DNA from: Mucilaginibacter ginsenosidivorax
Lineage (GTDB): Bacteria > Bacteroidota > Bacteroidia > Sphingobacteriales > Sphingobacteriaceae
NCBI RefSeq assembly: GCF_007971525.1
Contig: NZ_CP042437.1
Coordinates: forward strand, 6,076,001 to 6,140,000
Length of the DNA stretch: 64,000 bases
Reading direction: 5' to 3'
The position numbers were made by a program, and so were the translations under genes. Numbering within the stretch: position 1 is the first letter of the stretch; every line of letters begins with the position of its first letter. Positions 33,274 to 41,957 of this stretch are shown in pieces. The notes beneath the pieces are model-generated. The model ran no database searches. It worked only from the letters and a program-made list of their open reading frames with translations, and was not told the DNA's origin.

Positions 33274-35130
33274 ATGGCTAAAGTTTCTATCAACCTGGCA
33301 ACAGGCTCGCTGCAAAAAGAGGATATCATTGTAGGTATCGATCTGGGTACTACCAACTCACTGGTGGCTTTTATTAATCCTGATAAGCAACCTCATGTTA
33401 TAAATGATACAGGTAAGGGTGTTTTAGTACCTTCAGTAGTCCATTTTGGGTCTACAGGAGATGTTTTGGTAGGTAACGAGGCTAAAGAATATTTGATAAC
33501 CGATCCGCAGAATACCGTTTTTTCGGTAAAGCGCTTATTGGGGCGCAGCTATCATGACATCGAAAATTATAAAGATTTTTTCTCGTACAAGGTTATTGAT
33601 GACGATACCGAGAGCCTGGTAAAAATTAAAGTAGGCGATAAATTTTATACGCCTATTGAATTATCGGCCCTGATACTAAAAGAGTTAAAAGCCCGCGCCG
33701 AGCATGCGCTTAAAACCCCTGTTAACCGCGCGGTAATAACGGTTCCGGCTTATTTTAATGATTCGCAGCGGCAGGCTACCCGCGATGCCGGTAAACTGGC
33801 CGGGCTGGATGTTTTACGTATTGTGAATGAGCCAACTGCAGCCAGTTTAGCCTATGGCATTGGGCTCGATCCTGAAGAAGTAAAAACCATAGCCGTGTAT
33901 GACCTGGGCGGCGGTACGTTTGATGTATCGGTACTGCAAATCCAGAACGGGATTTTTGAGGTATTGGCGACAAATGGAGACACCTTTTTGGGTGGCGACG
34001 ATTTTGACCGCATTATTGTTGATTACTGGATTGAAAAAAATAAGCTGGACAAAGCCGGAATAATAGCCAATAACGAACTTGCACAGCAATTGCGCCTTAA
34101 AGCAGAAGAAGCCAAGAAGGCATTTGCACACCAAAGCCTGTTTAACGAAAAGATAGGCGAGATATGGTGTACGCTGGACAGGAACACGTTTGAAGAACTG
34201 ATTATGCCCAAGGTACAGCAAACCATTACCAGTTGCCAAAATGCGCTGAAGGATGCCAAGCTGACCATAGCAGAGATTGATGAGGTGATCATGGTGGGCG
34301 GATCAACCCGTACGGCATTGGTTAAAAAAATGGTGGCCGAATTTTTTAACCGCCCGGTACATGATGATGTTAACCCCGATGAGGTGGTTGCATTGGGTGC
34401 GGCTATACAGGCCGATATACTGGCCGGCAACCGTAAAGATATTTTACTACTCGATGTTACCCCGTTATCCCTCGGCATCGAGACCATGGGCGGCCTGATG
34501 GATGTAATTATACCCCGCAACAGTAAGGTGCCTACCAAAGGCGGCAGGCAATACACCACGTCGATAGACGGGCAGGTGAATATGAAAATTGCTGTTTACC
34601 AGGGCGAGCGCGACCTGATCAAAGAAAACCGTAAACTGGCCGAGTTTAACCTGAAAGGCATCCCGAGTATGCCGGCAGGTTTCCCTAAAGTAGATATCAA
34701 CTTTTTGCTGAATGCCGATGGCATCCTGACTATACAGGCTATTGAATTGCGCAGTGGTGTTAAGCAGGAGGTTGAGGTAAAACCCACCTATGGCATTACC
34801 GACGAACAGGTAGAACAAATGCTGATGGATAGCATTACCCACGCCAAAGACGACGTTACAGAACGTATGCTGATAGAAGCACGTACCGAAGGCGAGCAGA
34901 TGATTTACACCGTGGAGCGGTTTTTGCAAAAGAACGGTAGCTATGTATCGGCAGAGGAAACTGAACAAACAATCAGCTATATAGCCGCTTTAAAAAATGC
35001 CATTGCTACAGGAGATAAAGACCTCATTTTGAAAAATATAGACCAGGTAAACGAATTTACCCGGCCCTTTGCCGAACGGTTAATGGATCAGGCAATTAGT
35101 ACTGCGATGCGTGGCAAGAGTATTGAATAA
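33274..35130 (+). CDS. Hsp70-family chaperone, HscA-like
   Basis: 618 residues, matching HscA (about 616) rather than DnaK (about 640). Nucleotide-binding domain: VGIDLGTTNSLVAF, VPAYFNDSQRQATRDAGKLAG, VNEPTAASLAYG, YDLGGGTFDVSVL, VGGSTRTALVKKM. The substrate domain begins LLLDVTPLSLGIETMGG, and the long acidic G/P-poor tail of DnaK is missing. HscA helps hand iron-sulfur clusters from IscU. No isc genes are adjacent; the neighbour 21 bases downstream is a secreted protein of unknown function. The whole segment is flanked by inverted copies of a 50-bp repeat. Confidence 0.88.
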   Translation: MAKVSINLATGSLQKEDIIVGIDLGTTNSLVAFINPDKQPHVINDTGKGVLVPSVVHFGSTGDVLVGNEAKEYLITDPQNTVFSVKRLLGRSYHDIENYKDFFSYKVIDDDTESLVKIKVGDKFYTPIELSALILKELKARAEHALKTPVNRAVITVPAYFNDSQRQATRDAGKLAGLDVLRIVNEPTAASLAYGIGLDPEEVKTIAVYDLGGGTFDVSVLQIQNGIFEVLATNGDTFLGGDDFDRIIVDYWIEKNKLDKAGIIANNELAQQLRLKAEEAKKAFAHQSLFNEKIGEIWCTLDRNTFEELIMPKVQQTITSCQNALKDAKLTIAEIDEVIMVGGSTRTALVKKMVAEFFNRPVHDDVNPDEVVALGAAIQADILAGNRKDILLLDVTPLSLGIETMGGLMDVIIPRNSKVPTKGGRQYTTSIDGQVNMKIAVYQGERDLIKENRKLAEFNLKGIPSMPAGFPKVDINFLLNADGILTIQAIELRSGVKQEVEVKPTYGITDEQVEQMLMDSITHAKDDVTERMLIEARTEGEQMIYTVERFLQKNGSYVSAEETEQTISYIAALKNAIATGDKDLILKNIDQVNEFTRPFAERLMDQAISTAMRGKSIE

Positions 35131-35151
35131 TATACAGAACTAACTTTATAG

Positions 35152-36165
35152 ATGAGAAGAATTACGGCAGTACTTACATTTCTGGCCCTCGCGGCTGTTT
35201 TTTTACAAGGTTCATTTAATAAAGTTTATGCAGCCGGTGTTGTAATCCGAAACGCAAAAGACACCACCAAAAATATTACCGCACTTGATACCGCGCGTTA
35301 CGATTCATTGATGAAGCGGATGGCCAATGGCGATAAAACCGGGCGCTGGCCTGTAAAAAACGCACCATTGCCATTGCCCGGCGCTATTTTACCTTTTAAC
35401 CGGGTAGTAGCTTATTATGGCAATATGTACTCAAAAAATATGGGTGTTTTAGGCGAGTACGAGCCTAAAGTAATGATGGACAAACTAAAGACCGAGTGCA
35501 AGGTTTGGGAAAAGGCCGATACGCTTACCCCTGTAATACCAGCCCTGCATTACATTTGCGTAACTGCCCAGGCCGATGCCGGCCGCAATGGCTTGCATAA
35601 CCTGCGGATGCCTTTTAGCCAGATAGATAAAGTAATAGCCATGGCAAAAACCATGAATGCCCTGGTATTTCTTGATCTGCAGGTTGGTTTCAGCACCGTT
35701 CAAACTGAGATTCCCAAACTTGAAAAATATTTGCTGATGCCCAATGTACATTTGGGCATCGACCCGGAATTTAGCATGAAAGAGGGGAGTGTACCCGGTA
35801 AACGCATTGGTACATTTGATGCCGACGATATTAACTATGTATCCAAATACCTGGCTGGCCTGGTCAGGAAAAATAACATGCCGCCTAAAATTTTTATCGT
35901 ACACCGCTTTACCAAACGCATGGTAACCAATTACAAAGATATTAAACTAAGCAGCGAAGTTCAGTTAGTGATGGATATGGATGGCTGGGGCGGCCCCGAC
36001 CTTAAAAAGGGTACCTATAAATATTTTATCGCTGCCGAGCCTGTACAATTTACCGGTTTCAAACTGTTTTATAAAAACGATATCAAAAACGGGCCTAAAC
36101 GTATGCTAACGCCTAAAGAGGTGCTGGCATTGAAACCGAGCCCTGTTTATATACAGTATCAGTAA
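35152..36165 (+). CDS. Exported conserved protein, unknown function
   Basis: 337 residues with a signal peptide (TFLALAAVFLQGSFNKVYAA). The mature part contains ILPFNRVVAYYGNMYSKNMG, PALHYICVTAQADAGRNG, MNALVFLDLQVGFSTV, VHLGIDPEFSM and KIFIVHRFTKRM. The alternation of hydrophobic strands with polar loops, and the acidic residues after strands (LDL, GIDPEF), look like a (beta/alpha)8 enzyme of the glycosidase type, but I cannot name the family. It is 21 bases downstream of the hscA-like gene, so the pair is likely cotranscribed. Confidence 0.65.
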   Translation: MRRITAVLTFLALAAVFLQGSFNKVYAAGVVIRNAKDTTKNITALDTARYDSLMKRMANGDKTGRWPVKNAPLPLPGAILPFNRVVAYYGNMYSKNMGVLGEYEPKVMMDKLKTECKVWEKADTLTPVIPALHYICVTAQADAGRNGLHNLRMPFSQIDKVIAMAKTMNALVFLDLQVGFSTVQTEIPKLEKYLLMPNVHLGIDPEFSMKEGSVPGKRIGTFDADDINYVSKYLAGLVRKNNMPPKIFIVHRFTKRMVTNYKDIKLSSEVQLVMDMDGWGGPDLKKGTYKYFIAAEPVQFTGFKLFYKNDIKNGPKRMLTPKEVLALKPSPVYIQYQ

Positions 36166-36595
36166 AATAGAAGCAAGAATTAAGAGTCAAGAATCAAGAC
36201 AATTTTTTTCGATTAGCTGCCGCGAGGTTTTACCTCGTGGTGAAACATGGCTTCAGCTTTCAGCTGAAAATTTCTGTTTTTAAAAAGCTTGATATTCTGC
36301 TTATTCTTTAATTCTGTAAACGGCGCAGCCTTCTTGAACACCTCTTAAAAGCAAACAAAAGGTGAAAAATTCTGATTCAGACAATTGCGATAGGGATAAA
36401 AGCGGATACCGGCCTGTGAATAAGGCCTGTGTAGTATGAGCGGTTAGCCCGGGCCGAAGGCATCGCCCTTAAAAAATCAAAAGTTAAAAATCAAAAGTTA
36501 AAAATCGAAAGTCAAAAATGCTTTCCGGCAGGATATTGGTATTGATATGTTCAGTTAGGTTCATTAAAAAATCCCCGTTTACGGGGACTTTCTTT
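36166..36595. repeat. Repeat-rich spacer between convergent genes
   Basis: In order: one AAGCAAGAATTAAGAGTC word (36168-36203); a short hairpin CCGCGAGGTTTTACCTCGTGG (about 36218-36238) with an AGCTTTCAGCTGAAA word after it; the inverted copy of the 50-bp repeat (36331-36380); tandem AATCAAAAGTTAAA words (36475-36520). No gene is supported here. Confidence 0.7.
36565..36592 (-). terminator. Intrinsic terminator of the coiled-coil gene
   Basis: Read on the minus strand, TCCCCG and CGGGGA form a 6-bp stem with a TAAA loop, followed by TTTTTTAATG. Confidence 0.8.
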
Positions 36596-36886
36596 TTACA
36601 ACTTGCCAATCGCTTCCTGCTCTCTTAGCGCGGCAATGTTATTTTTATCGCTGTAGGTTTCGGTTTGGCTGGCAAAGTCTTGCAGGATGCTGGCAATAGT
36701 GTCCAGGTTATCGGCAACACGCTGGTGCATGTCGGGCAAATCTTTTTCCAGGCGTTTATCGCCAAGCTCAATGTTATCTACTTCTATTTTAGCAAGTTTG
36801 GTGATGATTGCCTGCTGGCTGTTTTTTAAATCTTCCAGTTCATGGACAATTTTCTCCATCAGTCCGAATTTCTTTAGCTTATCCAT
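36596..36886 (-). CDS. Small helical/coiled-coil protein
   Basis: 96 residues, almost all helical, with heptad-like spacing (LEDLKNSQQAIITKLAKIE, LPDMHQRVADNLDTIASILQDFASQ). No signal or membrane segment. It may form a dimer, but no named family is recognised. It is monocistronic with its own terminator and converges with the secreted protein gene. Confidence 0.65.
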   Translation of the reverse strand: MDKLKKFGLMEKIVHELEDLKNSQQAIITKLAKIEVDNIELGDKRLEKDLPDMHQRVADNLDTIASILQDFASQTETYSDKNNIAALREQEAIGKL

Positions 36887-37004
36887 AAGTTGTGTTTTTT
36901 AATTGTTATATCTACTCAACCTCAAATAACAAAAATTGTTTACCATTTGGATATTTGATATATAACTAATAATTTAGTTTAAAATAACTAATGTGTTAGT
37001 TGAT

Positions 37005-38150
37005 ATGAAGAATATAATAATCTGCCTGTTTTTAGCGTGCTTAATTAAACCCGCTATTGCACAGCAAACCACTGCTGCAAGCGATGCGTTACTATTAGAT
37101 TACTACCAAAGCCAGCGATTTGCAGAGGCTGCCGACCTGCTAAAGCAAACCTATCCCGAACCTGTAACCGATATAAAAATACTGGGCAAACTGGCCTACA
37201 CATCGCAAATGGCCGGTAAACTGCCCGATGCTGAGGGGTATTACCAACGCATGTATGTGATAGATTCTACCACTAAGGCGGTGCTTTATAGCCTGGGTTC
37301 TATCAACTTAAGAAGGGGGAATAACGCTAAGGCGTTAATGTACTACCAGGTATTGGCTCAAAAAGACTCAACCAATTTTTATGTTTTTAAACAGTTGGCA
37401 AAAATTAGCCAGGATAAAAACGACCTGGATAAGATGACCATGTACCTGCAAAAAGCCAATAAGCTAAACCCTGCCGATGCCGATGTGGCATCTGACTTAA
37501 GCGATATGTACGTAAACCTAAAGCTTAACACACAAGCCGAAAAGGTGCTGGATGGAGCTATAAGCCAGGACCCTGAAAACATTGTGCTGTTGCAAAGCCT
37601 GCTGAAACTTTCATATGCCGAAAAGAAATATGATATAGTAAAAAGCACTTGTCTGAAACTGATAGCCGCCGGCGCCGATAATGGTTTGGTATTGACTAAA
37701 CTGGAATCGGCTTATTACAACCTGAAGCAATATGAATGCAGTATTGATGTTTTTAAACGGATTCCGGAAGTAAGCCAATCAGAAACCAGCTACTATATTG
37801 CCGCGCTGGCTTATAAAGAACTCAAAGATCAGCCGATGGCGATTGAAAACCTGGGCAAAGCTATTGAAGCAGGCATATCGCCCAATATAAGTGATTATTA
37901 CACCGAAATGGCCGATAGCTACGATGTACGGAAAAAATACAAAGCGGCGATAGCTGCCTATGAAAAGGCCCTTCAATTTGATGAGAAACCTATTATTTAT
38001 TACCTGATGGCCACGATATACGATGGATCGCTCAAAAACAAAAAAATGGCCGTTAAGTACTACAAAAAATTTATGACCGGTAAACCGACAGGCAAACAGC
38101 AAAAGTATGTTAGTTATGCTATGGCGAGGGTTACGGAACTATCGCGATAG
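37005..38150 (+). CDS. Exported TPR-repeat protein
   Basis: 381 residues from the ATG at 37005; an earlier GTG at 36993 would add four residues before the signal. Signal peptide IIICLFLACLIKPAIAQQ, then about eight TPR-like units (LGKLAYTSQMAGKLPDAEGYYQRMY, ALMYYQVLAQKDSTNFYVFKQLA, IENLGKAIEAGISP, AAIAAYEKALQFDEKP). TPR arrays bind protein partners. It is probably periplasmic and of unknown role. Confidence 0.8.
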   Translation: MKNIIICLFLACLIKPAIAQQTTAASDALLLDYYQSQRFAEAADLLKQTYPEPVTDIKILGKLAYTSQMAGKLPDAEGYYQRMYVIDSTTKAVLYSLGSINLRRGNNAKALMYYQVLAQKDSTNFYVFKQLAKISQDKNDLDKMTMYLQKANKLNPADADVASDLSDMYVNLKLNTQAEKVLDGAISQDPENIVLLQSLLKLSYAEKKYDIVKSTCLKLIAAGADNGLVLTKLESAYYNLKQYECSIDVFKRIPEVSQSETSYYIAALAYKELKDQPMAIENLGKAIEAGISPNISDYYTEMADSYDVRKKYKAAIAAYEKALQFDEKPIIYYLMATIYDGSLKNKKMAVKYYKKFMTGKPTGKQQKYVSYAMARVTELSR

Positions 38151-38212
38151 GCTGCGCTTAATATCCGGATAGTGTTGAAATTTATATCCCTCAGCAAAAA
38201 AAGCAGGGAATT

Positions 38213-38345
38213 GTGCGATTCCTTCCTTGGGGAGGGGGGGGTAAATCAGGCGTTCAATCAACTTTGCAATTCGTCGCTCTGCAAAACCGCTCCCTGCCTT
38301 TGCGCTCACTGCCGGCCGACCCCTCCCGTTGGGAGGGAATAAAAA
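38213..38345. repeat. G/C-rich palindromic spacer repeat
   Basis: CCTTCCTTGGGGAGGGGGG at about 38219 faces CCCCTCCCGTTGGGAGGG at about 38320. Repeats built on GGGGAGGG words also occur at 38951-38981 and 40802-40910. The frame crossing it looks like chance. Confidence 0.6.
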
Positions 38346-38362
38346 AAAAGCGCGTATCCTAC

Positions 38363-38947
38363 TTACCTATTCATCAACCTTGCCACGTACTTACCTATAA
38401 TATCAAACTCCAGGTTTACTACCGATCCTTCGCGCACGTTGTGCAGGTTGGTGTGCTCAAAAGTGTAGGGAATAATGGCTACCGAAAAGCTATTGGCCTG
38501 CGAATTTACAACCGTAAGGCTGATGCCATTGACGCAAATTGAGCCTTTCTCGACAGTTACATTGCCCGTGGCGGCATCATATTCAAAAGTGTATTCCCAA
38601 CTGCCGTCAAGCTCTTTAAATGCGGTACAAACGGCGGTTTGGTCAACATGGCCCTGTACAATGTGGCCATCCAGGCGGGCGTTCATTTGCATGCAGCGTT
38701 CCAGGTTTACCGGTTCGCCAATTTTAAGGTGCCCCAGGCTGGTTTTATTCAGGGTTTCTTCAATAGCGGTAACCACATGCAGTCCGTCGGCTACGGCCAC
38801 TACCGTTAGGCAAACGCCGTTATGCGCTACCGACTGATCGATTTTTAACTCGTGCACAATGGCCGACTCAACAGTGATATGTAAATTGCCCTGATCGTGT
38901 TTCAGATCGGCTATTTTTCCTAAAGTTTCAATAATGCCTGTAAACAT
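38363..38947 (-). CDS. ribE: Riboflavin synthase alpha chain
   Basis: 194 residues. The diagnostic start MFTGIIETLG, the two tandem Lum-binding barrels (VAHNGVCLTVV, LGHLKIGEPVNLER and SICVNGISLTVVNS, LHNVREGSVVNLEFDIIGKYVARLM) and the connecting HIVQGHVD box identify it. It dismutates 6,7-dimethyl-8-ribityllumazine to riboflavin. No other rib genes are close and I see no FMN riboswitch upstream. The gene name follows the E. coli ribE usage. Confidence 0.93.
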   Translation of the reverse strand: MFTGIIETLGKIADLKHDQGNLHITVESAIVHELKIDQSVAHNGVCLTVVAVADGLHVVTAIEETLNKTSLGHLKIGEPVNLERCMQMNARLDGHIVQGHVDQTAVCTAFKELDGSWEYTFEYDAATGNVTVEKGSICVNGISLTVVNSQANSFSVAIIPYTFEHTNLHNVREGSVVNLEFDIIGKYVARLMNR

Positions 38948-39739
38948 AAAGCGAAGCCCCCTAACCCCCTGAAGCGGGGAATTTTTTGATTGACAAAGCT
39001 ATAATTATACAGCGGTTTGTTTGTCAGTGTAAAATGAATTTATTTGAATGTATAATGTTTAACACGGGGACCGAAGTGGACAGCCGTTAATTCACAAAAT
39101 TAGAGGGAATTTAACGCTTGCAAAAGTAGCATAAACCCCGTTTTATTGGTGGGTAAACAGTACAAATTTACATGCTTCCTTTTATTTATCAAAACCGCTA
39201 TTTTTTCATACATAAATAGTTAAAAATAAGGTATTTATTTGATACTTTTTAGTAATAAATGTGCTATTTTTTTGATACAAAAATTACATTTATTAATACA
39301 AAAATAAGATGACATTTTTTTTGCGAAATTTCAGAAAAAACTGCCCGAAAAATCGGGTATCTTAAACTTTAAAACAGCCGGACTTGCCACCGCTATGGCC
39401 TTTTAGTGGAACTATTGTGTGTACATATTTTTATACGAGATATCAATTTTGAAAAGCCACTCCGTTAGGAGTGAAATGTCGGTAGAATAATTATTACCGC
39501 CTCCCTTTTCGTGCCGTAGGTACGGAACTAACCGCCAAATTTCGCTATTTATCAATGCTCATTCGATCTGAAAAGTTCAATAGTGACGTACCTACGGCAC
39601 GTAAGGCTATATTTGACTATTTCTACCGACATTCAACCCCTCTGGGGTTTTTCTTAAAAGATGTGTACACATAACAGGTAGTGGATGGGGGAATTAAACC
39701 AAACCAGCAGAATAATTGTAAATGGTTAACTATAAAAAA
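38948..39739. other. Long spacer with a nested palindromic element
   Basis: The longest gene-free stretch of the window. It starts with a GAAGCCCCCTAACCCCCTGAAG palindrome next to ribE, continues with A/T-rich sequence, and ends with the element at 39411-39678 described separately. No ORF with coding character is seen. Nearby TTTTTTTG words could be promoters for something unrecognised. Confidence 0.6.
39411..39678. mobile_element. MITE-like nested palindromic element
   Basis: Outer arms share TGTGTACA (left about 39417-39424, right about 39663-39670). Inside lie ATGTCGGTAGAA (39476-39487) against TTCTACCGACAT (39621-39632), and CGTGCCGTAGGTAC (about 39510) against GTACCTACGGCACG (39588-39601). 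A related end, CTGTGTGTACACATC, occurs at about 50371-50386 next to another repeat. No transposase is present, so it would be a nonautonomous remnant. Boundaries are approximate. Confidence 0.5.
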
Positions 39740-40237
39740 TTATTTAAAATTGCTGGCTACGTCAAGCCGCTTATTGCGGAGATCGTTACCGCCTTCGATA
39801 ACCGATTTCAGGTTGGCCAGGTAAAACGTCCAGCCTATCTGGCATTGCACAAAAAGATTTTTTGACGGATCCAATTCTTCGGGTATGTTTTCCTGGGTTA
39901 ATTCAACAATGGTTAATCCGTATTTGCTTTGGATATCGACAGTAACAATGCTGCCGCCCGAGAAAGTGAACTTTAGCAAATCGGAACCATTGTTTTCAAG
40001 TACCTGCCCGTTTTCTACGGCGGTATCGTCATAGCCATGCCAGTACCAGGAATAGGTATCTTCTTTTTTGATAAACTCGTCGGGTTCGCGCAGGCGGCCG
40101 GCAATGGCGTAAAAATCGGCCTTGCGTAAAAACCATTTTTCGAGGCCGGCGGGTGTGGCCCATGATTCATAAATGCTGCGTACATCGGTGTCAAAATCCG
40201 CAGTAATTTTAAATTTACTCCATCTTTCGTCTGCCAT
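39740..40237 (-). CDS. AHSA1/SRPBCC-like protein
   Basis: 165 residues; the SRPBCC layout of an N-terminal strand (FKITADFDTDVRSIYESWATPAGLEKWF), middle strands (FTFSGGSIVTVDIQ) and a C-terminal helix (FYLANLKSVIEGG). A second superfamily member lies at 576-998 but the two are not similar beyond the fold. Ligand and role are unknown. Downstream is the long repeat spacer; upstream is the divergent NUDIX gene. Confidence 0.8.
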   Translation of the reverse strand: MADERWSKFKITADFDTDVRSIYESWATPAGLEKWFLRKADFYAIAGRLREPDEFIKKEDTYSWYWHGYDDTAVENGQVLENNGSDLLKFTFSGGSIVTVDIQSKYGLTIVELTQENIPEELDPSKNLFVQCQIGWTFYLANLKSVIEGGNDLRNKRLDVASNFK

Positions 40238-40354
40238 AGGTTTACTAATTTTAGGTTGTAGTTGGATATAAAAATAACAATATTACTTTAAGCTTGTATA
40301 ATAAAAAGCTGAAAGCTTAAGGCGGAAGACCTAAAGCTACAAACCCTTAAAAAT

Positions 40355-40813
40355 ATGCCCAGGCAAAGTGCAGGAATACTGCTTTATCGCAAATTGAACA
40401 ATATAATACAAGTCTTCCTGGTTCATCCGGGCGGGCCGTTCTGGAAAAATAAGGATGATGGCGCATGGTCAATCCCGAAAGGCGAATATGAGAGCGATGA
40501 AGACCCGCTTGAAGCCGCCAAACGCGAGTTTTACGAAGAAACCGGCCAATATATCGACGGCGAATTTATAGCCCTGAAACCCATCAAACAAAAAAGCGGC
40601 AAAATAGTGCAGGCATATTTGGTAGAAGGAGATATAGATGCCGCCAACATTAAGAGCAATTTATTTGAAATGGAGTGGCCGCCAAAATCGGGTAAAATGC
40701 AGTCGTTTCCGGAAGTGGATAGGGCAGGGTGGTTTACTATCGGGGAAGCAAAGGTAAAGATTAATATGGGGCAGGTGGGGTTGGTGGAGGAGTTGACGAA
40801 CAGCCCCCTCTAA
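40355..40813 (+). CDS. NUDIX hydrolase
   Basis: 152 residues. A complete NUDIX box runs from GEYESDEDPLEAAK through REFYEETGQ (Gx5Ex7REUxEExGU). The start PRQSAGILLYRK is typical of the DR0079/Ap4A-like subgroup that hydrolyses nucleoside polyphosphates or damaged nucleotides. It is divergent from the AHSA1-like gene and upstream of an ABC importer, from which a G/C-rich palindrome separates it. Confidence 0.9.
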   Translation: MPRQSAGILLYRKLNNIIQVFLVHPGGPFWKNKDDGAWSIPKGEYESDEDPLEAAKREFYEETGQYIDGEFIALKPIKQKSGKIVQAYLVEGDIDAANIKSNLFEMEWPPKSGKMQSFPEVDRAGWFTIGEAKVKINMGQVGLVEELTNSPL

Positions 40814-40910
40814 ATCTCCCCCGGTTGGGGAGACTTTAAATAATTTTCATAATTTTATGCTAACAAAAGCCTTCCCTTCCGGGGAGGGTTGGGAGGGGCT
40901 TCGCCTCAAA
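40802..40910. repeat. G/C-rich palindromic spacer repeat
   Basis: AGCCCCCTCTAAATCTCCCC at about 40803 faces GGGGAGGGTTGGGAGGGGCT at about 40882. It overlaps the stop of the NUDIX gene and may end its transcript. Same class as the repeats at 38213-38345 and 38951-38981. Confidence 0.65.
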
Positions 40911-40926
40911 TATTTAACTTAGTACA

Positions 40927-41901
40927 ATGAAGTTTTTCAAATACATTCCCGCTGCTTTATTATTGATTACCATAGCATCATGTAAGCCCAAACCAAAGGC
41001 AGTAAATATTCCGGTTGTTGGTTTTATTGATGCTTTTGAAGATGCAACCATATCCCAGGCGCGTACCGGCTTTACCGATGCCTTAAAAAAAGAGGGTTTT
41101 AGCGAAGAAAAGAAAACGGTACAGATAGAGTACCGCAATGCCCAGGGAAATATCCCAACGCTCACCCAGATCACCAATTACTTTGTATCAGAAAAGGTTG
41201 ACCTGTTGGCTACCTGCACCACCTTAGCTACGGTAACCGCTTTGCAAAACACCAAAACCATTCCCGATTTTGCCATGGTATCGCCGGTGCCCGAAAGGAT
41301 GAAACTATTGAATGACAAAGGCGAGGCTCCTGCAAACCTGTTTGGTGCTTTGGAAGATCTTAATTATATCGATACGTCATTCTCTATTATCCCTAAATTG
41401 CTGAAGCCTAAAGGGGCTAAACTGGTTATCGGGATGATTTATAATCAAGCTGAACCGCAATCGGCAGATGCGCTTAACCGGATTAAATCATTGGCCGAAA
41501 AGCAGCATATAACCATTGTAGCCCTGCCGGTAAACACATCGGCAGATGCCCAATTGGTTACACAATCGCTGTTAAGCAAAAATATCGATGCTTTTTTCGC
41601 CAACCCGGATAATACCGTTTTTGCATCTTTTGAAACCATCCTGAAAAGCTGTAACGAAAAAAATGTTCCCATTTTTACCAGTGAAGCAGGTTTGGTGCAA
41701 CGGGGTGCTGTAGCCGCTTTTGGCGCCGATATTTACCAATGGGGATACCAGGCAGGCACGCAGGCAGCCCAATACTTAAAAACTCATAAAACCGACGGCC
41801 TGAAATGGGAAATGGTAAAAGTGAGGAAGCGGGTATACAATCCCGCTGCGGCAAAAAAATATAACATTACCGTACCATCAAATTTTGAGGCTGTTAAATA
41901 A
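40927..41901 (+). CDS. ABC importer substrate-binding lipoprotein (PF04392 type)
   Basis: 324 residues. Lipoprotein signal LLLITIASCKPKP (Cys19). The body GFIDAFEDATISQARTGFTDALKKEGF, LNRIKSLAEKQHITIVALPVN and FTSEAGLVQRGAVAAFGADIYQWGYQAG fits the ABC substrate-binding family PF04392, close to the periplasmic-binding-protein fold and to TrpX of Gram-positives. The ligand is not known; tryptophan, tyrosine or purine-like compounds are candidates. It heads a three-gene operon with a permease and ATPase. Confidence 0.82.
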   Translation: MKFFKYIPAALLLITIASCKPKPKAVNIPVVGFIDAFEDATISQARTGFTDALKKEGFSEEKKTVQIEYRNAQGNIPTLTQITNYFVSEKVDLLATCTTLATVTALQNTKTIPDFAMVSPVPERMKLLNDKGEAPANLFGALEDLNYIDTSFSIIPKLLKPKGAKLVIGMIYNQAEPQSADALNRIKSLAEKQHITIVALPVNTSADAQLVTQSLLSKNIDAFFANPDNTVFASFETILKSCNEKNVPIFTSEAGLVQRGAVAAFGADIYQWGYQAGTQAAQYLKTHKTDGLKWEMVKVRKRVYNPAAAKKYNITVPSNFEAVK

Positions 41902-41957
41902 TCACTTTACCTTAAATTAGCTTTCAGCTTTACGCATCAGGCTTTCAGCTCCAAAAC

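Noticed and set aside
34023..34968. Minus-strand frames opposite the hscA-like gene
   Set aside because: The plus strand codes for a complete Hsp70; the opposite frames show no family pattern.
32823..36380. A transposon bounded by the 50-bp inverted repeats
   Set aside because: No transposase or integrase inside and the same ends occur at other spacers; kept only as a possible inversion substrate.
38213..38542. 109-residue plus frame
   Set aside because: It crosses a G/C-rich palindrome and the 3' half of ribE in antisense.
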